Counted from the stretch's first letter, positions 1-7,340 are shown. The stretch is DNA of 14,541 bases from an uncultured Muribaculaceae bacterium (GCA_910584545.1 CAJUBC010000055.1:1-14541); one strand, 5' to 3'. Program-made: numbers and translations. The notes: generated by a model from the letters alone, not told the origin.

Positions 1-37
1 TTTTCGGTGTCCGTGATTCGGCCTAATTATTCAAAAA

Positions 38-301
38 TTAACGAACTATTGTATTTACGCACTTTCCTGGATTGCTGCTTAAATTGCAGAAATTTCCGCT
101 ATTATAGCAAATAAATTTATTGGTTCTTCCACATGAATCACTTGAATTTTGGCAGTATCCGTTGGTGGGTGGATCAACACCATCACTACTGCTACCTATC
201 AGGCTTAGTTCAGTGGAACAGATCTTCGACTGCTGGTCCGGTGTAATCGAAGAATCAAGAACGGTTTCAATAAACCGTTTAATGTCGCCTCGTTGTTTCA
301 T
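38..301 (-). CDS. Small Cys-rich peptide, unknown family (87 aa)
   Basis: I do not recognise the family. The first ~27 residues are charged and leader-like (MKQRGDIKRFIETVLDSS...), with no hydrophobic signal peptide. The remainder is rich in Ser, Asn and Gly and has six Cys (residues 28, 50, 57, 65, 72, 80), five of them in the last 38 residues at spacings of about 7-8. That layout, leader plus Cys-rich core, suits a ribosomally made exported or modified peptide (bacteriocin-like or RiPP precursor), but there is no double-glycine cleavage site, so this is inference. The best support that it is a gene is a close match to the Bacteroides promoter at 325-356, which puts the transcript start about 17 nt before the ATG. 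Any modification or export genes would lie left of the window. A chance ORF cannot be excluded. Confidence 0.55.
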   Translation of the reverse strand: MKQRGDIKRFIETVLDSSITPDQQSKICSTELSLIGSSSDGVDPPTNGYCQNSSDSCGRTNKFICYNSGNFCNLSSNPGKCVNTIVR

Positions 302-324
302 AATGGTAAAAATTATTGTTTTTA

Positions 325-356
325 CAAATTTACTATAATATTTTCAATTATGCAAA
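325..356 (-). promoter_or_regulatory. Bacteroides-type promoter for the Cys-rich peptide
   Basis: On the minus strand TTTG (353-356) is followed after 20 bp by TAAATTTG (325-332), matching the Bacteroidota primary sigma consensus TTTG / TAnnTTTG with normal spacing. Expected transcript start is near 318, about 17 nt upstream of the ATG at 301. Confidence 0.75.
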
Positions 357-390
357 TTAGACTACTGTCCACACGGCACGGTAGGTTACC

Positions 391-409
391 AGTTCATTTT
401 TCATGAACT
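391..409. repeat. Inverted repeat AGTTCAT / ATGAACT
   Basis: Perfect 7-bp arms (391-397 and 403-409) around a 5-nt spacer. It lies about 35 bp upstream of the -33 box of the peptide promoter and carries the same GTTCAT hexamer found again at 682-720. Operator or hairpin; no function shown. Confidence 0.5.
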
Positions 410-490
410 CCGTTGCATTTCGGAATATCTCGACGAAACAATGACGCGAGAAGTTACGTTATCTATGTAGAAATGTTTCAGATTTACTCT

Positions 491-685
491 ATGAAAGCCT
501 TTGCGACTCTCATTCAGCAGACGGGAGATGTAGCCGGAACCGGATGTCGGCTATTGACCGATGATAACAACGATGATTCGGATGACGGTGATTTGCGCCG
601 TTATTATCCGTGTGTGCCCGGTTTGCGCCGCTACTGTTCGAAACCGGTTTCTTTGCGTGAATTATATTGCATATTTAAGGAATGA
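491..685 (+). CDS. Doubtful small ORF, Asp-rich with repeated LRRYY/LRRYC
   Basis: This is a 64-codon ORF read from the ATG at 491; the same frame can be extended back to a TTG at 413. It has an acidic stretch (DDNNDDSDDGD) followed by two short repeats, LRRYY and LRRYC, and four Cys in total. I recognise no family and see no promoter of the TTTG/TAnnTTTG type upstream. Its base composition is closer to the coding regions than to the AT-rich flanks, which is the main argument for it. The stop codon lies inside a perfect hairpin (679-699). It may be a small peptide gene, a remnant, or non-coding. Confidence 0.25.
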   Translation: MKAFATLIQQTGDVAGTGCRLLTDDNNDDSDDGDLRRYYPCVPGLRRYCSKPVSLRELYCIFKE

Positions 686-699
686 ACACAGTTCATTCC
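679..699. repeat. Perfect 9-bp inverted repeat GGAATGAAC-aca-GTTCATTCC
   Basis: Arms 679-687 and 691-699 are perfect complements with a 3-nt spacer. No T-tract follows on either strand, so it is not a classic intrinsic terminator. A further ATGAAC copy at 715-720 could pair with 691-696 instead. A protein-binding dyad is more likely than a terminator. Confidence 0.55.
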
Positions 700-782
700 C
701 GCTGCTTCGTTTGCATGAACAATGATCTTATCGTGTGAATGACATTTACGTCCTTTTGTCGGGACTAATTCATAATATTCAT

Positions 783-821
783 AGTATGTCGATGTTAACT
801 TGAAATCCGAATCGGCATACT
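783..821 (+). promoter_or_regulatory. 11-bp hairpin in the leader of the CNNM transporter gene
   Basis: AGTATGTCGAT (783-793) and ATCGGCATACT (811-821) pair over 11 bp with one G-U wobble, around a 17-nt loop. The structure ends 26 nt before the ATG at 848. It is not followed by a T-run on the plus strand, so it looks like a leader or operator element, not a terminator. No clear promoter of the Bacteroides type was found between 686 and 847. Confidence 0.45.
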
Positions 822-847
822 CGAAAAATTCAAAGTAAAAGTGCAAT

Positions 848-1873
848 ATGATTCTTCTGTTGACTTATCTTATCGGAGCTCTCGCCATTTCGTTTCTTTG
901 CTCCATTCTTGAGGCTGTGCTCCTCTCAACCCCTATGTCTTTCGTGACCATGAAGGAAGCTGACGGTTCCGGTCAGGCGCGCCTCCTCAAGAAGTATAAA
1001 ACCGATATCGACAAACCGATAGCGGCTATTCTGTCACTCAATACCATCGCCCACACTATCGGTGCGGCCGGTGTCGGAGCAGAGGCCGTGAAGATTTTCG
1101 GTGAGGCGAGTTTCGGTATAGTTTCCGCTATCCTAACCCTTCTTATCCTTGTTATATCTGAAATCATTCCGAAGACTGTGGGCGCCTCTTATTGGCGTAA
1201 ACTGGCCCTTATATCGGCTTCCATAATCAGGGTCCTCATCATAATTACCTACCCTCTTGTCTGGGTCTCTGAGCTGATAACCAAACTGTTCTCCTCTAAG
1301 GAGGGCGTGCTGTCGGTTAGTCGCGAGGAAGTGTCGGCCATGGTTGCCGTTGCCTCTGAGGAGGGAGTCCTGAAGGCGGATGAAAGCAAAATTATACAGA
1401 ACACCATTAAGCTGGCTGGAATCGCTGCCGAGGAGGTGATGACACCTAATCCGGTGGTCCTTTCCGTACCGGAGTGTATGACGGTAAAGGAGTTTTTTGC
1501 GCAAGGAGAGCTTTCTTATTCCCGGATACCCGTATGGCGTGACAATAGGGACTGTGTTGTCGGATATGTGTTGAAGTCCACAATCCTCGAATTGCTGGCC
1601 AAAGATTCGTTTGATACCGAGATGAGGGAGATAGTGCGCCCGGTATTGAGTTTCGAGGAAGACACCAGTCTGTTCAAGGTCTGGGAGAGGATGCTTGAGA
1701 TGAAGGAGCATATCTCGATACTGATTGACCGGTACGGGTGTTTCCGTGGAATCGTCACCATGGAGGATGTGATTGAGACCATGCTCGGCAGAGAGATTAT
1801 GGACGAAGCCGACACTACTCCCGACCTGCAGATGGTCGCCATCGAAAAGTACAAAGCCCGACTCAAGGATTAG
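848..1873 (+). CDS. CNNM/DUF21 membrane protein with CBS pair (hemolysin-family transporter)
   Basis: Inner-membrane protein of the CNNM family, linked in characterised members to Mg2+ or related divalent cation efflux. The N-terminal CNNM (DUF21) domain spans residues 1-150, with hydrophobic segments near 1-28, 58-78, 88-104 and 119-140. The family-type motifs SLNTIAHTIG (63-72) and SEIIPKT (104-110) contribute polar residues to the membrane core. An acidic linker (157-195) leads into a CBS pair: about 196-253, ending in VVGYVLKS, and 262-320, ending in FRGIVTMEDVIE; CBS pairs typically sense adenosine nucleotides. The 341-residue protein stops soon after the CBS pair and lacks the C-terminal CorC_HlyC domain that many homologues carry. 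The ATG start puts the first membrane segment at the N terminus. Substrate is inferred from the family only. Confidence 0.9.
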   Translation: MILLLTYLIGALAISFLCSILEAVLLSTPMSFVTMKEADGSGQARLLKKYKTDIDKPIAAILSLNTIAHTIGAAGVGAEAVKIFGEASFGIVSAILTLLILVISEIIPKTVGASYWRKLALISASIIRVLIIITYPLVWVSELITKLFSSKEGVLSVSREEVSAMVAVASEEGVLKADESKIIQNTIKLAGIAAEEVMTPNPVVLSVPECMTVKEFFAQGELSYSRIPVWRDNRDCVVGYVLKSTILELLAKDSFDTEMREIVRPVLSFEEDTSLFKVWERMLEMKEHISILIDRYGCFRGIVTMEDVIETMLGREIMDEADTTPDLQMVAIEKYKARLKD

Positions 1874-1975
1874 TCCACTCTATGATTTCATCCCTTCTTC
1901 GAAAAAATGGCGAAATGCAAGCCTTGTGGTTGAAATTTTGCCGATGGTGAGTCGGGGGAATGTGGAAAATTAGAT

Positions 1976-2019
1976 TCTCAAAGCGTTAATTTGCGGCTTT
2001 GAGACATGCAGAATGCATG
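1976..2019. repeat. Two consecutive hairpins after the CNNM gene
   Basis: TCTCAAAGC (1976-1984) pairs with the GCTTTGAGA at 1996-2004. Directly after it, CATGCA-gaa-TGCATG (2005-2019) forms a second perfect dyad. No T-run follows until a T5 at about 2036, so termination of the CNNM transcript here is possible but weakly supported. The rest of 1874-2121 holds nothing else I can name. Confidence 0.4.
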
Positions 2020-2121
2020 AAAACAGCGGATTAAGTCTTTTTGCGTTTGTCCTGCCTTCGAGTCGAGATAAATTCAAAATCTCATTAGTTTTCTCATTCG
2101 CTCTTGGAACGGGCCGCCAAC

Positions 2122-2152
2122 TTTGCAAAACTTGAATTTTTTATTATCTTTG
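2122..2152 (+). promoter_or_regulatory. Bacteroides-type promoter for ybeY-mnmG
   Basis: TTTG (2122-2125), 19 bp, then TATCTTTG (2145-2152): a full match to the Bacteroidota consensus. Expected start near 2159 gives a ~50-nt leader before the ybeY ATG at 2211. It makes ybeY a separate transcription unit from the CNNM gene. Confidence 0.75.
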
Positions 2153-2210
2153 CACCGTTTTGTGGGGGTGATGTCTTTTTTTGAAGATGGGGACTCTCTA
2201 ATCTGAAATT

Positions 2211-2642
2211 ATGATCAGTTTTGAATTTGATGGTGTCGAGACTCCGAAGCTCGACTTCGAGTCTGTCCGGGTCTGGATTGCCGATGTTGCCGCCTCAAGA
2301 GGTTTTGAGGTGGGTAGGCTCTCTTATCGCTTTTGTGATGATCCCGCGATACTGGAAGCAAACCGGAAGTTTCTCGGGCATGATTATTTCACGGATATAA
2401 TCACATTCGATTATACTCATGGCCCACGCCTCTCGGGCGATATGATTATCTCGCTCGACACAGTGGCAAGCAATGCCGAGTCCTTGCAAGTCCCCGGCAG
2501 ACAGGAATTGCTGCGCGTCATCATCCATGGCGTGCTTCACCTCTGCGGCATCAATGATAAGGGTCCTGGTGAACGGGAAATAATGGAGCAGGCCGAGAAC
2601 GAGGCTTTACAAATACTTCCTCCTGCGCTTTCCGACAACTAA
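2211..2642 (+). CDS. ybeY: Endoribonuclease YbeY (rRNA maturation factor)
   Basis: Metal-dependent single-strand-specific endoribonuclease of the UPF0054 family, involved in 16S rRNA 3' end maturation and ribosome quality control in the cytoplasm. The 143-residue length is normal. The family metal site H-x3-H-x5-H appears as HGVLHLCGIND, with His106 and His110 but Asp116 where the E. coli enzyme has its third His (His124). To my knowledge Asp here is common in Bacteroidota YbeY, so this is a lineage variant, not an inactivated gene. TDIITFDY (61-68) corresponds to the conserved TDVLSFP region. The mnmG ATG follows 20 bp after the stop, so the two are probably cotranscribed from the promoter at 2122. 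Confidence 0.93.
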   Translation: MISFEFDGVETPKLDFESVRVWIADVAASRGFEVGRLSYRFCDDPAILEANRKFLGHDYFTDIITFDYTHGPRLSGDMIISLDTVASNAESLQVPGRQELLRVIIHGVLHLCGINDKGPGEREIMEQAENEALQILPPALSDN

Positions 2643-2662
2643 CGTCTGAAATTCAGTATATT

Positions 2663-4597
2663 ATGAAGTTTGACTTTGATGTCATAGTGATCGGGGCGGG
2701 ACACGCGGGATGTGAGGCTGCTGTGGCGGCTGCTCGTCTTGGTGCTTCTACTTTGCTCATTACCAAGGATATGAACCGTGTGGCACAGATGTCGTGCAAT
2801 CCTGCCGTCGGCGGTATCGCCAAAGGGCAGATCGTGCGCGAGATAGATGCGCTCGGGGGCATGATGGGAATCGTGGCTGACAAGACAGCTATCCAGTTCC
2901 GAATGCTCAACCGCTCCAAAGGCCCCGCTGTATGGTCGCCGCGAGTGCAGTCCGACCGCTCCAAATATATAGATGAATGGCGCTCCGTACTCGATTCCGT
3001 TGAGGGGCTAAGCATCTTTCAGGACAGCGTCACAGAGCTGGTCATTGACTCCATAGATACTGCAGAGACGGATTTCGAGTGCGCAGATGATACCGCGAAA
3101 TCGATGTCCGTGAAAGGTGTCAGAACCGCTCTCGGCTTCGAATTCCATGCTTCGCAGGTTATCCTGACCGCCGGTACATTCCTCAACGGTTTGATGCATT
3201 TCGGGCCTGTAAAAGTAGAGGGTGGCCGTATTGCAGAGGATGCATCCCATGGCATAACCGAGCAACTTGTCGGTCTCGGTTTCCGTGCCGACCGTATGAA
3301 AACCGGTACTCCGGCGCGCCTTGACGGCCGGACCATCGACTTCTCAAAGGCCGAGGTACAGTGTGGAGATGATGACCCCTCGGAGAAGTTCTCGTTTCTT
3401 CCTGAAGTTAAGCGAACGCTGCAGAACCGTCCCTGCTGGATAATACATACCAATCCGGAAGTCCATGCGGTGATGACATCCCGACTCGATGAGTCACCTC
3501 TGTACAACGGGCAGATCCAAAGTATCGGTCCGAGATACTGTCCGAGCATCGAGACGAAGCTGGTTACATTTGCCGATAAGGAGAGCCATCAGCTTTTCTT
3601 AGAACCGGAGGGGGAGACCACCGAGGAGTATTACGTGAACGGTTTCTCAAGTTCGATGCCCTGGGATGTCCAGATAAAGGCGCTGAGCAAGGTCCCTGCT
3701 CTCGAGAACGTCCAGTTCTATCGTCCCGGCTACGCCATAGAATATGACTTCTTCGACCCGACGCAGCTTACGCATGACCTACAGACAAAGCTCGTGGACG
3801 GTCTCTATTTCGCCGGCCAGGTGAACGGTACCACCGGTTATGAGGAGGCTGCGGCGCAGGGTCTGATGGCCGGAATCAACGCCGCGAGGAAATCGCGGGG
3901 AATGGACCCCGTGGTTCTCGGGCGTGACCAGGCATATATCGGAGTGCTGATCGATGACCTCGTAACTAAAGGTGTCGACGAACCCTACCGAATGTTCACC
4001 TCAAGAGCGGAGTATCGCATACTGCTGCGTCAGGATGACGCCGACATGCGACTTACCCAGATAGGGTATAAGATAGGTCTTGCGTCAGAGCGCCGCCACG
4101 AATTGATGTTGTCGAAACGCGATCAACGCGACAGTTTCATAGAATGGTGCGCGTCGACAAATGTGAAGGCTACGGCTGAAATCAACGAGAGATTGTCTTC
4201 ATTGAATTCAGCTCCACTGACGGCGTCGGTAAAGGTGTCCGATCTTGTCCGTCGTCCCAACGTGGACTTTTCTATCCTTGCAGATGTTTTCCATCCGCTT
4301 CGAGAGCGGATGAATAGGATAGAGGAGGAGCGACGCGCAGAGATAGTTCAAGCTGCCGAAATCATGCTTAAGTATGACGGATACATCAAGAGAGAACGGG
4401 AAAATGCCGGGAAGCAACAGAGGCTGGAGTATGTGCGGATTCCTTCCGAATTTGACTTCATGACTGTTTCTGCGATTTCGACGGAAGCCCGTCAAAAACT
4501 CGACAGAGTGCGTCCGGCCACCATCGGGCAGGCTTCAAGGATTCCGGGGGTATCGCCGTCTGATGTCAATGTCCTGCTGATATTGCTCGGCCGATGA
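2663..4597 (+). CDS. mnmG: tRNA uridine-5-carboxymethylaminomethyl modification enzyme MnmG (GidA)
   Basis: FAD-dependent enzyme that with the GTPase MnmE installs (carboxymethyl)aminomethyl groups on the wobble uridine of tRNAs reading two-codon boxes, using methylenetetrahydrofolate. The N-terminal Rossmann signature GAGHAG (11-16) binds FAD. SCNPAVGGIAKGQIVREIDALGG (from about residue 45), PRYCPSIETK and the C-terminal tRNA-binding helical domain are all present, and the 644-residue length is close to the usual ~625. The ATG follows ybeY by 20 bp, and the FAD motif starts 10 residues in, as expected. The stop codon lies 6 bp before a parS-like palindrome. mnmG is often near the replication origin in bacteria, which fits that site. 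Confidence 0.97.
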   Translation: MKFDFDVIVIGAGHAGCEAAVAAARLGASTLLITKDMNRVAQMSCNPAVGGIAKGQIVREIDALGGMMGIVADKTAIQFRMLNRSKGPAVWSPRVQSDRSKYIDEWRSVLDSVEGLSIFQDSVTELVIDSIDTAETDFECADDTAKSMSVKGVRTALGFEFHASQVILTAGTFLNGLMHFGPVKVEGGRIAEDASHGITEQLVGLGFRADRMKTGTPARLDGRTIDFSKAEVQCGDDDPSEKFSFLPEVKRTLQNRPCWIIHTNPEVHAVMTSRLDESPLYNGQIQSIGPRYCPSIETKLVTFADKESHQLFLEPEGETTEEYYVNGFSSSMPWDVQIKALSKVPALENVQFYRPGYAIEYDFFDPTQLTHDLQTKLVDGLYFAGQVNGTTGYEEAAAQGLMAGINAARKSRGMDPVVLGRDQAYIGVLIDDLVTKGVDEPYRMFTSRAEYRILLRQDDADMRLTQIGYKIGLASERRHELMLSKRDQRDSFIEWCASTNVKATAEINERLSSLNSAPLTASVKVSDLVRRPNVDFSILADVFHPLRERMNRIEEERRAEIVQAAEIMLKYDGYIKRERENAGKQQRLEYVRIPSEFDFMTVSAISTEARQKLDRVRPATIGQASRIPGVSPSDVNVLLILLGR

Positions 4598-4603
4598 TGC
4601 AAG

Positions 4604-4619
4604 TGTTCCACGTGGAACA
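4604..4619. other. parS-like centromere site (ParB-binding)
   Basis: The perfect 16-bp palindrome TGTTCCACGTGGAACA fits the broadly conserved chromosomal parS motif (TGTTtCACGTGAAACA and its TGTTCCACGTGGAACA form). It is intergenic, 7 bp past the mnmG stop codon. parS nucleates ParB, which spreads and recruits SMC and ParA for origin segregation; sites cluster near oriC. The motif identity is seen directly; ParB binding here is inferred. Confidence 0.85.
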
Positions 4620-4631
4620 ATTCGGCTTTAT

Positions 4632-4662
4632 TTTGGCCATTGTCACGGATATACAAAATTTG
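4632..4662 (+). promoter_or_regulatory. Probable promoter for apt
   Basis: TTTG (4632-4635), 19 bp, then AAAATTTG (4655-4662), which differs from TAnnTTTG only at the first base. Expected start near 4669 leaves a ~74-nt leader that includes a small CCGAT-gaa-ATCGG hairpin (4677-4689). The -33 box is 12 bp from the parS-like site, so ParB bound there would sit against this promoter. Confidence 0.5.
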
Positions 4663-4742
4663 ACACCAAAATTATCCCGATGAAATCGGAGAAAAATTTC
4701 AAACGTGTCACAAAGATATAATCAACATAATTTTATTGAAAC

Positions 4743-5267
4743 ATGGAAATTGAAGATTTGAGATTGAAAATCCGCGATATCCCCGACTTCCCGTCGAAGG
4801 GTATCATTTTCCGCGACCTCACGACCCTTCTTAAGGACGGGGAGGCCCTGCATCTGATGGGGGATGCCCTCACCGACCTCTATCGCGACAAGGGCATAAC
4901 CAAGGTTGTCGGTATAGAATCCCGCGGTTTCATCGGAGGTTCTATCATGGCCTACAACCTTGGATGCGGCTTCGTACCCGCCCGCAAACCGGGCAAGCTT
5001 CCCTCCGTCACAATCAAGAAAGCATACGCAAAGGAGTATGGTGTCGACACCATCGAACTTCACAGCGATGCCATCAACGAGAATGACGTTGTCCTGATTC
5101 ACGATGACCTTCTTGCTACCGGAGGTACAATCCGCGCATGTTATGACCTGGTTCGTTCGATGAATCCGAAGAAAGTCTATGTCAATTTCGTGGTTGAACT
5201 CACGGCTCTCAGCGGCCGTGACCGTCTCCCGAAAGATTGTGAGGTGACCTCCTTGCTCAAATATTGA
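4743..5267 (+). CDS. apt: Adenine phosphoribosyltransferase
   Basis: Purine salvage enzyme that makes AMP from adenine and PRPP in the cytoplasm. The 174-residue length is typical. The N terminus has the RDIPDFPxKGIxFRDLTTLLKD signature (11-32), the adenine-pocket region follows with GIESRGFIGG (57-66) and ARKPGKLP (80-87), and the PRPP-binding motif VVLIHDDLLATGGT spans 116-129 with the acidic pair Asp121-Asp122. The ATG at 4743 places the signature at the normal distance. It is 145 bp after mnmG with its own probable promoter, and is closed by an intrinsic terminator at 5283, so it looks monocistronic. Confidence 0.96.
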   Translation: MEIEDLRLKIRDIPDFPSKGIIFRDLTTLLKDGEALHLMGDALTDLYRDKGITKVVGIESRGFIGGSIMAYNLGCGFVPARKPGKLPSVTIKKAYAKEYGVDTIELHSDAINENDVVLIHDDLLATGGTIRACYDLVRSMNPKKVYVNFVVELTALSGRDRLPKDCEVTSLLKY

Positions 5268-5282
5268 TAGATGCAAGTCCTC

Positions 5283-5332
5283 GACGGCAACCGGCAGTTC
5301 CGCACGAATCTTCCGGTTGCCGTCACTTTTTT
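5283..5332 (+). terminator. Intrinsic terminator of apt
   Basis: A perfect 12-bp GC-rich stem, GACGGCAACCGG (5283-5294) with CCGGTTGCCGTC (5313-5324), with an 18-nt loop, followed by T6 (5327-5332). It begins 15 bp after the apt stop and separates apt from uvrC. Confidence 0.85.
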
Positions 5333-5372
5333 ACCACTGTGTGCGTTTATATAGCAAACCAGAATTGTTGTG

Positions 5373-7340
5373 ATGGATACTGAAAATCGAGATATGGCTG
5401 CGATTGATGCCGATGCTTTGAATGCTGATTCTCCGTCTGGTATCGACCTTGCCGGAGTAGGCAGGGATATCGATGAACAGGGGGGGATCAACATCGAGAT
5501 TACTTCCGACCGAACTCGCGAGGATATCGCCAACAACCGTCCCGGTACGCAGCTGCGCGAGAAGATACTGAATCTTCCGGATTCACCGGGAGTATACATG
5601 TATGTGGACTGTCGCGGCAAGGTGATCTATGTCGGCAAGGCAAAGAGATTGAAGCGGCGCGTGTCGAGCTATTTCAACCGTCGGCATGATTCTGTCCGTA
5701 CAAATCTTCTCGTGCGCAGTATCGTCGACATGCGTTTCATCGTGGTGCCTACTGAGGAGGACGCGCTGAACCTTGAGAACGCCATGATCAAGGAATATCA
5801 GCCGCACTACAATGTATTGCTGAAGGATGATAAGTCCTATCCCTGGATTGTCGTCACCAACGAGCTATATCCGCGAGTGTTCATGACGCGCGAGCGCGGC
5901 CTCGCGGCCCGATATTACGGTCCGTATTCCAATACCCAGGCGGCAAAGGTGGTGCTCGATCTCATCCGCGAGACGTTCCCGCTGCGCAGCTGCCGCCATG
6001 CCCTCGACGAGAGGGGAATCGCCCGCAACAAGTATTCGCTCTGTCTCGACTATCACATAGGCAAGTGCGCCGGCGCGTGCCGCGGTCTGATCAGTCCGGA
6101 GGATTATAGGACTTACATCACGCGCGTGCGTCAGATCCTGAACGGCGAGACCGTGGAACTGGAGAGATATCTGCGGAGTGAGATGGAGACGCTTGCCGAG
6201 AAATGGAAATTCGAGGAGGCGCAGGAAGCAAAGGAGAAATATGAGATTGTGCGGCGCTACAATGCCAAGAGTGTGATAGGGGAGACCGACGTGCCGGACA
6301 TCGATATGTTCGCCTACGTGGAGAATGACTCGCGGGCGTTCGTCAACTTCATGCATCTGCACCGTGGAGCGGTGACGCAGAGCCTCAATCTGGAGTATGT
6401 GCGTCAGCGCAACGACACCTCGCGCGAGGAAATCCTGTCCATGGCTATCGCCGAAGTCGGGGAACGATTCGGCAGGAAGTTCTCGGAGGTGGTGGTGCCA
6501 TTCGAGCCGGATGTGGAGTTCGTGGGCGTAGATTTCATAGTGCCGCGGCGCGGTCCGAAACGCAACAGTCTCGAGGTCGGGATGCACAACGCCACGCAGT
6601 ATATGCGCGATCGCGAGAAGCAGGTGGAACAGCTCAATCCGGATGCCGCTACCGACCGCCTGATGGAGCGGATGCAGAGCGATTTCCGGCTCCGTGAATT
6701 CCCGAGGCATATCGAATGCTTCGACAACTCGAATATCCAGGGCACGAATCCGGTGGCGAGCTGTGTGGTGTTCCGCAACGGCAAACCTGCCAAGCGCGAC
6801 TACCGTCATTTCAACATAAAGACGGTGACAGGGGCTGACGACTTCGCCTCGATGAAGGAGGTGCTTCACCGCCGCTACACGCGCATGATGGCCGAGGGAC
6901 AGCCCCTGCCACAACTCGTGGTGGTGGATGGCGGCAAAGGGCAGCTTTCGGCGGCTGTGGAGGCCTTCGACGAGATGGGTATAAGGGGAGAAGTGGCCTT
7001 GGTGGGAATAGCCAAGCGGCTCGAGGAAATCTATTTCCCCGGCGACACGCTTCCGCTATATCTCGACAAGAAATCACCGTCGCTGCGCGTGATCCAGGCG
7101 TTGCGCGACGAGGCCCACCGCTTCGGAATCACCCATCACCGCAATCGTCGAAGTAAATCACAGACAATCAGTGAATTAGACTCAATAAAGAGAATAGGTG
7201 AGGCATCCGCCGCAGCCCTGATGAAGGAATTCAAGAGTCTGAAAAAGATGAAAGAAGCTGATATGGAGCAGCTTGTATCTGTGGTGGGCCGTTCCCGCGC
7301 CCGGCTTCTCTACGACCACTTCCACCCCGATGGCCAGTAA
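5373..7340 (+). CDS. uvrC: UvrABC system protein C (excinuclease subunit)
   Basis: Incises both sides of a bulky DNA lesion after UvrA/UvrB recognition in nucleotide excision repair. The GIY-YIG nuclease (3' incision) starts at LPDSPGVYMY (~68-77) with VIYVGKAK (~84-91). The UVR motif that contacts UvrB is around KWKFEEAQEAKEKYE, the RNase H-like 5' nuclease has CFDNSNIQG and LVVVDGGKGQL plus DEAHRFGITHHR, and the C terminus has a helix-hairpin-helix pair (SIKRIGEASAAAL, VVGRSRARLL). A GTG at 5370 could also serve; the ATG at 5373 is preferred (655 aa). The catalytic domain is preceded by ~65 residues instead of the usual 10-20; this extension is acidic and low in complexity. No TTTG/TAnnTTTG promoter was found in the 100 bp upstream. 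Confidence 0.96.
   Translation: MDTENRDMAAIDADALNADSPSGIDLAGVGRDIDEQGGINIEITSDRTREDIANNRPGTQLREKILNLPDSPGVYMYVDCRGKVIYVGKAKRLKRRVSSYFNRRHDSVRTNLLVRSIVDMRFIVVPTEEDALNLENAMIKEYQPHYNVLLKDDKSYPWIVVTNELYPRVFMTRERGLAARYYGPYSNTQAAKVVLDLIRETFPLRSCRHALDERGIARNKYSLCLDYHIGKCAGACRGLISPEDYRTYITRVRQILNGETVELERYLRSEMETLAEKWKFEEAQEAKEKYEIVRRYNAKSVIGETDVPDIDMFAYVENDSRAFVNFMHLHRGAVTQSLNLEYVRQRNDTSREEILSMAIAEVGERFGRKFSEVVVPFEPDVEFVGVDFIVPRRGPKRNSLEVGMHNATQYMRDREKQVEQLNPDAATDRLMERMQSDFRLREFPRHIECFDNSNIQGTNPVASCVVFRNGKPAKRDYRHFNIKTVTGADDFASMKEVLHRRYTRMMAEGQPLPQLVVVDGGKGQLSAAVEAFDEMGIRGEVALVGIAKRLEEIYFPGDTLPLYLDKKSPSLRVIQALRDEAHRFGITHHRNRRSKSQTISELDSIKRIGEASAAALMKEFKSLKKMKEADMEQLVSVVGRSRARLLYDHFHPDGQ

Noticed and set aside
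603..611. TTATCCGTG as a DnaA box
   Set aside because: It departs from TTATNCACA at key positions and is a single isolated copy, so no origin is called.
631..846. 71-codon minus-strand ORF in the region before the CNNM gene
   Set aside because: It runs across two hairpins, has no family resemblance, and no promoter was visible upstream of it on that strand.
1133..1711. 192-codon minus-strand ORF
   Set aside because: It lies wholly inside the well-supported CNNM gene and has the composition of an antisense frame.
5865..6914. 349-codon minus-strand ORF
   Set aside because: It is antisense to uvrC; His/Arg-rich composition is the usual shadow of GC-rich coding sequence.
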